Source: Diplosphaera chodatii
Taxonomy: Eukaryota; Chlorophyta; Trebouxiophyceae; Prasiolales; Stichococcaceae
Direction: 5' to 3'
Length of the DNA: 64,000 bases
NCBI GenBank assembly: GCA_032358165.1
Contig: JAALGY010000038.1
Coordinates: 1,922,001-1,986,000 of the forward strand
Every line of letters begins with the position of its first letter. The stretch's first letter is position 1. The notes beneath the pieces are model-generated. The model was not told where the DNA came from. It did not search any database and saw only the letters and a list, made by a program, of their open reading frames with translations. Of the stretch, positions 56,139 through 64,000 are shown piece by piece. A program made the translations under genes and the position numbers.

Positions 56139-57189
56139 ACCCAAGTTCACCTACATGGCAGGAATGTTCGTGCTTGCTGCTCTGTATCATGCTCGTCATG
56201 CAGCAGGCGGAGCAATCGGGAGACACCTACACGGAGCACAGCCACTGACCGTCTGTGCAAGACATTGCAAGATGGCGGGCGCAACGCAATAGCAGCCCGT
56301 TCACAGCCCTGCCGCGACCCAGGGCCACCGCACCATGCTGCCATGTTCCCGCTACCTGCATGTAGTCCGGAGGTATGCTTGTGACACCATCCCAATTCGT
56401 ACACGTGGATACCGGTGACAAGAAATGATCAACAGCAGCAGGTTGTGGCCCGCTGCGTTGTGCGATAGTCCGTGCTCAAGAGCTGCTGGTACATGCATGC
56501 ATGCAGCTGGCGCCGCAGCGGCATGGGTGACATCTGTACACCATTGTGATGGCACGCATCTGCACGCAGAGCTCTTTGCTCACCACATCGCTCTCATGGC
56601 AGTCAGTCGGCGGGAACGTAGCAGGCAGGTCGGCATTGATGCATCCGGAGTGGCAGTCATGCAAGTTGCAATCCTGAGAAACGGTCCAAAGACCCTCCGC
56701 ATTAGGACGTAAGAACATGTCGAACCCCCGACAAACAGACACACATAAATGTGATGGAAAACAATCAGGCAAGCAGGTTTGCTTGGACGCTGCAGCGCTT
56801 GCAAAAGCCCAGGAGCCCTCAGTGGGTTTGTGTGCAGAATATTGTCATCACAGAAGCTTACCAATAACTTTGCGGCTCAGCCGCGGCAGCGACGGCCAAG
56901 ATCCTGCGCCAAACCCGGATGGCAGTCCAGCCGAGGGGTGCTTTCAGACTGGGAGTTGAAAGCGAGGCTGGTCGAAGCTTGTGAAGCGGGTTTAGGGCGG
57001 AGACTGTGCAGTCTGCACTGACGACACAACTCACGGACCACTCTCATTTTGCTGCAGAATACATCAGGCAGTTCCTGGACACGTCAAACCAAACCGAAGC
57101 AGTGAATCACTGCGATTTCAAGAGGTTGTGATGCAGACAAACCACAGTTGTTGTTCGTGTGCAAAAAGTAGGTATCGACACCCCGGAGA
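56139..57189. other. Spacer between BRM and the MBD4-like gene
   Basis: About 1.05 kb between two minus-strand genes. It should carry the BRM promoter, a possible 5' UTR intron (an acceptor-like TAG lies just before the BRM start) and the 3' UTR of the glycosylase gene. Frames here are short and unlike any family I know. Confidence 0.4.
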
Positions 57190-60100
57190 CTACTCGGCTG
57201 GGCCAACATCTGCACGCACTGCGGGCTGCGATTGCGGCGCAGCTGCGCCAGATTCGGGCAGGGCAGCCTCGGCTGCAGCTTCAGCCTGCTGTGCGGCAGG
57301 GCTGACTGCTGCCTTCACTGCCGCTTCCTGTGCAGCCTCCTCGCCTGCTGCAGACAATTCTCCCACCGCTCCTGACTCCGGCACTGCATCCCGGCTCAAG
57401 CCCTGCCCCTGCCCATTTGTCTCCTCCAGCCACAGCTTGTACCTACCGATGACATATGCATGACATGTTGGCCAGGTGTAAGTGCTAAAACGTGAAGTTC
57501 ATGCTTACAGGAGCCAAGCACACCAAGCGCACAGAAGAGGATGGGGCGCACTTGAGCAGGTCCTTGTCCTTTGGCTGCACGCGGCGCCAGTCCTCGCGGC
57601 AAAACATGAAGTACGCATCTGCGCCATCTGCGCAGGTCGGACAGGCTGTCAGCCGCTCTGTAACCATGCTGGCACATGCACCGTGGAAGTGGGTAGTGCA
57701 CAACAACCAAGAAGACCAAGTGCGCACTCACATTTGCCAATGCCGTATAGCTCCTCGGGGTTGGTCCACTGCAGAGAGCACGTCATGCGCTTCAGCGCCA
57801 AGTGCAGGCATGTGTGGCCATGTGCACGATGCAGGTAGCTTAACCAACTTGCAGACATCATGCATGCTAATGATATGTCGACAGTTGGGCCAACCCTCTG
57901 CATTGCCCTGCTTGCAGTTGCGCAGCGCTCACCTGCTTGTTGACATAGTCATGCGAGAAGCGCTGGAATGCGGCAGCACGTTTGTAAAAGCCCAGGGTGT
58001 CGATGATGGCGCTGACGTCCTTCGTCTCCGCCGCCACTGCTGCCTCCGGCGTGGGGCACAGCTCGAACAGCTTCCAGATGACCTACGGCAGCTTACAGTG
58101 TATCAGGTACGTGAGGCAGATTACAACGTTTGTATCGCTGCGGGGACCTTTGGAACCAAGTTAATGGAGTTCTCTGGAACACAACTACCAGTTGCGATGC
58201 AGCGTTGGTGAATAGCCAATAACGCTCAGAGCATGCGCTCATGCAAGGTCACCTTGCGCACGGCCTGTGCGGTGGTCTTGTTCAGCAGCAGGCATGCCAC
58301 CAGCAGCTTCCAGGGGTTGGTGAACAGCTGCTCCTCGATCAGGCCAAAAGGGGACGCCGGCGGCTCCCACGTCGCCACCTGAGACCCAATCAGCAGCGTG
58401 TGATGCGCTGCATCGACAGCAGACCTGGCACAGTCCCCAGTGGGGTGGCCCCAGTATCGAAAGAGGATTGGCCATGCGTCCCGCCCTCACTCCATATGGT
58501 CCCGCCGCTTGCTTTGTGACAGCTCTAGTAGAAACACCAGTTCTGCTGCTGGCCTGCCGGCTGCCCGTGCTCACTCACCCGGGGGTCGCCAGTCACGACG
58601 AGGCCGCCGGCCTGCGACATGCGGCGGCCGCGGGAGGGGCGCGGGGAGGCCAGCGCCGCCGCTCGCTGGGGAGACGCCCCGCCCGCCCGCCGCTCCGCCC
58701 GCACCTCCTGCATCCGCTCCTGCAGAAGAGATCGACACATGCTGACGGCACAGCTGTGTGCCGAACCACAACATGGACAGCAGGTCGTCCAGAAAGCTGG
58801 CGAGGATGAGGAGGGTAGCCACCTGCAGCTTGGACATGAAGGCGGCGCCGTTCACCGAGCCGGCTGCACCATTCACAGCCGCTGCCACGTCACCGCCACT
58901 GGACAGCTCGCTGGCGCCCGAGAACCCTGCAGCCTCCGAGTCCTCTGCTGCAGAGGACCTTGTTTGCTGCGCGGACGCTGCTGCCTTCACTGCTTGCAAG
59001 GCCGGCGATGCGGCTGGTTGATGGCTCTGCTGTGTATCAGGGGCTGGTGACGCCTCCTGCTGCCTGCCCGAAGCGGCAGCTGCATCTGTGCCGTTTGCTG
59101 CCGGCTGTGTAGCGGCACCTCTGCTGGCTTTTGCTGCTGTCTTGCCTCGTTTGCTGCCGCGAGCGATTTTAGGCTTTTTGGCAGGCTTGCTGCTGGGTGC
59201 TGCGTGTGCGTCTGCATCTGCGCCATTGGCTGTGAGCTCAGCTGGCAGATCACCTGCAGCTGCAGAAGTCGAAGCCTCTCAATAGTAGTGGCTGTCAGCG
59301 GTATCACAATCATATCAGGTGTGCAGGCCGCCGGTGATAGTGCCTCATGCTGTGCTGATGGTTTGCATGTTAAAGACAGACAGCCTACCTTCTGCACGAG
59401 CAGCTTCTGGAATTGCGGCTGGCCCATTGCCGCTGGTATCTGCCTTGTGATGCTTACTGCTCGGCTCAGCCGGCTGGTCAGCTGCCTGGTCCTCTGGCAG
59501 CGCTGCCTTCTCAGACTCGCCTTCTGCTGGCAGCTGCTGCTGAGCCAACTCCAGCTGGTTTGCTTCTGCCCTCCGCCTGGCCAGCTCTGCATTGCTGGGC
59601 CGCCCGCGCTTCTTCTTGCCAGGCTTCCTGGCTGCGCCTGCCGGCTGGGCCGGCTGCACTGCCGCCGGTGCAGGCGTGTCCGCAGGCGTGTGGCGGGTGC
59701 GCTTGCGCGGCACAGCCTCTTCTGCAGGTGGCGCCTCTTCTGCTGCTGCTTCTTCTGAGGCTGCTGCAGGCTCCCCTGCTGGCTTGTGCTGGTCGTCCGA
59801 CTGCTTTTGCTGCTGGTGGTCTCCTGCCGCTTCCTGCTGCCGCGGTTGCTGCTCCCCAGTGGCAACCTCGGCATCGCTGTCCTGCCCGCGCTTCCGCTTG
59901 CCTGCTGCTGCAGCTGCCACTGGCTGCTGACCGGCGGGATGCTGGTCGTCTGCCGCCGGCTCTGGATCCTGCTCCGCTGTGGCCTCAGCCGCAGGCACTG
60001 CTGGCGCCTCAGCCGCACCATCTGTAGCACCACCCTGCTCCTCCGCTGCATCCAGCAGCTGCGCATCATCCAGCACAGCTGCAGCTGCTCCAGCGGCAGC

Positions 60101-61378
60101 ACGGTCCGCATCAGCCTCAGCTGCAGCAGGGTCTGCATCAGCCACAGGCGCAGCTGCTGGTTCTGCTGCCTCTTCTGCAGCAGGGGCCCCGTCACCCGCA
60201 GGGGCAGTTGCTGGCTCCGTCGCCTGCTCCTCGGCCGCTTCAGCTGCCGTGGCTGCAGGCTGCGACTCGTCACGCGCAGGTGCTGCAGTCTTCTCCTCGC
60301 TGGGCCCAGCATCAGTGGCGGCGTTCGGCGCTGCATCTAGAATCGCAGCGGCAGAGCCTCCTGCCCTGGCGGAGGAGCGTCCTGCCCTTGCTGTGGCTGC
60401 TGCCTTTGGTGCTGGCTCTGGCTGCTTCCCGTTCTGCCGAGCGTCCTCAAGCATGTCCAGCAGCGCCATGACCTGCATGGTGAGCAAACGCAGATCATGG
60501 CTTGAGCCAGTTGAGGAATGTACTGTGGCTATCTGCAGAGCGTGCCTCTGTATATGCCTGGATGTGCAGAGTGCTGGTGAACATTTCAGATCAAGGTCAC
60601 ACCTCTGCGACTGATCGGCAGGTGATCCGCTGATTGCTGCCATGTGGGGCGTAGTGGCTGTAGCAGGTGTCTGTCTGCTGGTTGCCGACCTCGGTCACAG
60701 TGCACAGCCACTCATCGCCGAAGGCCCGCCCTGAAAGCATGCAAACATGATGACGGTCAGCTACTGCTAATATTTTACAACCGCCAGGGCGGTATGGTAT
60801 AATCAAGCACCAGCCTGTTGGGCATGCACATGAACAGGCTCACCCAGGTCCTCGATCTGCTTGCGCATGCGAGCCAGCGCCTGCGCTGCTGCCAGAGGCG
60901 ACTTGCCAGAGCAGTAACTGTAGCGTGGCTGGCCTGACGGGGCTGCCTTTGCTGCTGCACCGCTTGCACGCCGTCCAGGCGCCTTGACCGCGCTGACTGG
61001 TCGGGCGCTGCTGCTGATGGGCTGCCGGCCGCTGCTGACTGGCTGCGGCCTTGCTGCGGCGTCGCTGTCTGACGTGTCGCTGCTGAGGCTGTCGTCATCA
61101 TCGTCGCTGTCGGCAATGGAGATGCGCTTGCCGGCTGTGGGCCTGGAGGCCGTGCCGCGAGCTGAGATCACCTCCTTCTCCTTCTTGGCTGGCTTGCGAG
61201 GAGGCGCCTTCTTTGTCACCCTCACGGGCGCCTTGGGAGCACGGGGAGCAGTCCTGCCGTTCAGCTCGGCACGCTTCGCCAAGTTCTGGGGCGTGGGCCT
61301 GAAGCCCGGCGCCTTGCAGTTGCTGCACCCTGACCGCGCATATCTGCAGCGGCCACAGCCGTGCACGTCGTCCTCCAT
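57190..61378 (-). CDS. MBD4: MBD4-like DNA glycosylase with CXXC-like Cys cluster, MBD and AT-hook
   Basis: Ten exons (61378-60844, 60730-60603, 60472-59389, 59253-58823, 58719-58579, 58378-58253, 58082-57933, 57768-57732, 57627-57552, 57442-57190) give 986 residues, all in phase. Residues 5-25 form a Cys cluster (CGRCRYARSGCSNC). A basic, Ser/Asp-rich linker leads to an MBD-like domain at about 180-235 (FGDEWLCTVTEV, DTCYSHYAPHGSNQRI, CRSVAEVMALLDML). A very long Ala/Glu/Gln-rich region holds an AT-hook (KKKRGRPSNAEL, 59620-59585). The C-terminal HhH glycosylase shows SPFGLIEEQLFTNPWKLLVAC, LNKTTAQAVRKVIWKLFEL, the hairpin ELYGIGKYGADAY, and VQPKDKDLLKYKLWLEE, whose Asp fits the catalytic site. 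Human MBD4 removes T or U from G mismatches made by deamination of methyl-CpG. The tail after the glycosylase is Ala/Glu-rich and extra to the family. Confidence 0.87.
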
Positions 61379-61729
61379 GCCGCTAATTCGTTGTCCCCAC
61401 AAGTCCCAAGAGTGTCAAACCGACACCATGACAAGGATGTCGACACGGCGCGCAGCGCCTACACGACCTGCTCAGGCACAGTAAGTGCAACCATGCTGTA
61501 TTTGCAGGCTGCACGGCAACAGTGAGCCGGTCAGCTGCCGAGCTGCGCCTTGCCGAGCTTTGCTGCAACTCCTTCCTGCATCCAGGCCTGCTACCAAAGC
61601 CACGCAGGCTGGCAATAGAGGGCAACTTGCGGGCTGATCAGAACAGACATGAGCAACAAAGTGACGCAAGTGGTACCTCTCAACATCGCGAGCACTTGAA
61701 ACCAAGTGAGCATGCTGTGACAGCACCTG
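61379..61729. promoter_or_regulatory. Divergent spacer between MBD4-like gene and LPA3
   Basis: About 350 bases separate two start codons pointing apart, so it carries both promoters. No exon was recognised, though an upstream LPA3 start in this interval cannot be excluded. Confidence 0.4.
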
Positions 61730-61871
61730 ATGTCGGGGAGCATAGCACAACTGGGAGGCCCATCCTCTTGCATGCACTGCCCAGGCAGAGCATGGCTGAT
61801 TCACAGAACCACCAGTCCAGCATTGTTACGAAGTAGGTCAATTCGCCAGCTCAGTAGCACCACAAACCAGC

Positions 61872-61906
<35 letters not shown>

Positions 61907-63986
61907 CCGCGTTGCCGGCAGCATGCGGTGGCGCATGTTAGAGCAAGCCCACCCTGTGCACAACAGCAGCAACAGTCGCAGCGTGAGGATCGGTCAGCTG
62001 GACGCGACACCTACAGACCCAACTCGTTTCAGGATGTTATAGATGATGCAACAACAGCAGTGCTTGCCGGCATTGAGGATGGCCTCACACGCATGGAGGT
62101 CGAGCTGCCGTCGGTTGGCGTTGACAGTAAGTGATCACACCACGGGCGAATCAAGGGGTGCAAGGTCACGTTTGGCATCGTGCTGCTGCAGCAGTCTGAC
62201 TGTGTACATGGTGCATCGCTAGGCTACAAGGGGGCCTCAGACATGTATATCGACACAAATGTTCAGCTGGCGATTGCGGCAGCACGGCAGGTGGGTTGTA
62301 TGGCACGTGGCAAGCGTTAGGAGGTGGCGGTGCATGCACTGCAGATCATTGGTGGCAGTTGCTGGCAACCGAATATTGCTGGCAACCCGTGCTGCAGATC
62401 CGGAAAGCGGGCAAGACGGTGCACATTGTGGTGCCCGATGCAACAGAGTTCAAGCGCTCCTACCAGCTGTGAGCTCCTATACTATTCCTCGCCCAGATTG
62501 CATCTCATTTGGCTGTGTCGGGTGGTCCAGAAGCCCTGATAGGCTAATGCCATCCACCTCCGCCATGCAGATCGAAGTCAGCGCTCGACTTGTCGCCAGG
62601 CGTGACGATGGGATACCTCACGGAGGATAAGCGCAGCATCGTCGGTGCCTTTGGCTCGTTGTTCAGGCGCGGTGGCAGCGGTGCGGAGGTCAACCAGCAG
62701 CAGTCGCAGGCGGCGGCAAAGGCAGATGTGTTCCTGGCGGTAGGCCTTCCCCCTTTGCAGTGTAGGCTCATGCATGGCGGCTGGCCAAGTGCTTTATCCC
62801 CTGGGCTGTGATTGCTCCAGCCCCCCACTGACTCTTGCAAACAACATGCCCAACCTACATGGTGCACGTCATGTTTTGCATCTTTGTGCCGTACAGGTCA
62901 ACGCGTCAACAGTGGAGCTCGTGGACCTGGAGACGTATGTGAACGAGGTGGTGCAGGGCAAGCCCATGGTACTGTGGAACCTGGAGCTGGACACGCTGCG
63001 TGCTGACCTGGGTGAGGTTCATAATCAAACATGGAGGGCCAGCCTCTTTGATCTATGTACATCTGATGATGAATGTGCTAGGTCACAAGGCCATAGCACG
63101 TGCTTGTGATCTCGCGGTCAGGCGTAGCTTGTACTTGTACCATGTCCAGTAGGAGCGCCTGAGTTCGCTCCTCTAGCCTGGCTTGGTGGTTTGCACCAGC
63201 TGTTCGTTGCGACGGTGGACCTGTGCTTAGCGTACCTGGTGGCTGCAGGGCTGCTGGGCTTCCCCCCAAAGGACCTGCAGTATCGCTTCCTGGCGGGGTT
63301 CACTCCGGTGTTCTACATCAGGCAGCGCGACTACTCCAAGGTGTGGTGGCAGGGGGCCATGTTGCACTCATTGCAAAATGCTGATTGTCTGCAGTTGGTC
63401 GAATCTTTTGACCCCCACCGTCTTACATGTTCAAGTCCGTTGTGTCCTGCAGTCTGTTTCTGTGGCACCATACATCATCAACTACAGCGGGGCACTTTTC
63501 CGAGAGTACCCTGGCCCCTGGCAGGTGCTTGGTGCCTGTGTGCCCATACCCAACCTGTACATCATACGTATATGTGTGCCTGTGAACCTGCTCGCAACCA
63601 TACGATGATATGTTCGTGTTGCTGCAGGTCATGCTGCGGCAGCAGGATGGTACTGGGACATATGTTTGTGTTTCAGAGGATCGGCAGCGCTTCAACTTGG
63701 GCAATGTGAGGCAGCTCATCCAACGTCCTGATTCTGCCACCATGCTGTAGATGCTCACAAAACACTGGACTGGTGTAGCACCGTGCACATCTGCTGAGAG
63801 CAAGCAAATGTGCATGATGTGCAGTTCAAAGAGGAGCTCATGATCGCCATGGGCCTGAACACGGAGGAGGAGGGCAGCCCCATGGCCTTCTTCAGGCGGG
63901 GCTATAAGGTAACGTTTGTAATGTTACTGTTGTGTACATTGTCCACAAGTTCTAACTTTCAGGTGGATGCATGGGGGTTCACATGA
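61730..63986 (+). CDS. LPA3: LPA3-like plastid protein (DUF1995)
   Basis: LPA3 helps assemble photosystem II in plant plastids, acting with LPA2 during CP43 insertion; other DUF1995 proteins are of unknown role. Ten exons (61730-62126, 62223-62290, 62398-62468, 62571-62739, 62897-63011, 63249-63340, 63453-63524, 63628-63705, 63825-63908, 63963-63986) give 389 residues. Residues 1-90 are Ser/Arg/His/Gln-rich with a CAG-encoded Ser run and fit a transit peptide. DUF1995 begins at [13 protein letters not shown] and shows [69 protein letters not shown] and LRRGYK-like [13 protein letters not shown] at the end. The ATG at 61730 is in frame with the transit peptide; an ATG at 61792 is out of frame. 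The gene ends 14 bases before the window edge. Confidence 0.87.
61873..61905 (+). repeat. CAG trinucleotide run inside the LPA3 transit peptide
   Basis: Eleven CAG units in a row. They are read as AGC codons in the LPA3 frame and so give a Ser run rather than a Gln run. A similar CAG run in the RecQ gene (42087-42110) is read as Gln. Confidence 0.85.
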
Positions 63987-64000
63987 TGATGCGGAGATTG

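Noticed and set aside
58987..60336. A 449-residue minus-strand frame rich in Gln/Arg/Leu
   Set aside because: It is the wrong frame of the Ala/Glu-rich MBD4 exons; low-complexity GC-rich DNA keeps several frames open.

Overview
The window is nuclear DNA of a green alga. Its genes are broken into many short exons (up to about 30 per gene) with GT...AG introns whose acceptors are mostly TGCAG. Coding DNA is GC-rich and full of Ala, Gln and Ser runs. Several genes point to a photosynthetic green lineage: plastid histidine synthesis, an inactive FtsHi, an ACT-domain protein and an LPA3/DUF1995 protein. TGTAA motifs, the usual chlorophyte poly(A) signal, lie after some genes. A trebouxiophyte is my best guess, but that is inference. 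Nothing prokaryotic, viral or transposon-like was recognised. Gene ends below are the coding ends, and all exon joins were worked out by eye from reading frame, splice sites and family similarity.

Layout. 1-1.7 kb (minus): the start of an unidentified membrane protein, a DPH4-type J-protein for diphthamide synthesis, and a 59-residue unknown. 2.1-10.2 kb (plus): bifunctional HisIE (HISN2), then an FtsHi2-like inactive FtsH. 10.5-17.9 kb: DDX1 RNA helicase (minus) head-to-head with SEN54, a tRNA-splicing endonuclease subunit (plus). 18.4-21.8 kb: an enoyl-CoA isomerase (minus) and LSM8 (plus). 22-26.7 kb: COQ6 ubiquinone hydroxylase (minus, with an apparent one-base deletion) head-to-head with B9D2, a ciliary transition-zone protein (plus). 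27-35.4 kb (minus): a kinesin-4 of about 1,480 residues. 35.8-43.1 kb (plus): a WRN-like RecQ helicase, followed by a run of 38 G. 43.2-45.1 kb: the largest gene-poor stretch. 45.1-46.8 kb (minus): a double-ACT-domain protein. 47.3-56.1 kb (minus): a BRAHMA-type SWI2/SNF2 ATPase with no bromodomain seen. 57.2-61.4 kb (minus): an MBD4-like DNA glycosylase carrying a CXXC-like Cys cluster, an MBD and an AT-hook. 61.7-64 kb (plus): an LPA3-like DUF1995 plastid protein.

How genes relate. Most are unrelated housekeeping genes, as usual for an algal chromosome. Two links stand out. SEN54 and DDX1 share one 0.7-kb promoter region; one cuts pre-tRNA introns, and the animal form of the other belongs to the tRNA ligase complex. 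B9D2, which in other organisms serves only cilia, suggests that the alga has, or recently had, a flagellate stage. No wholly new multi-gene system was found. The most novel item is the domain layout of the MBD4-like glycosylase.
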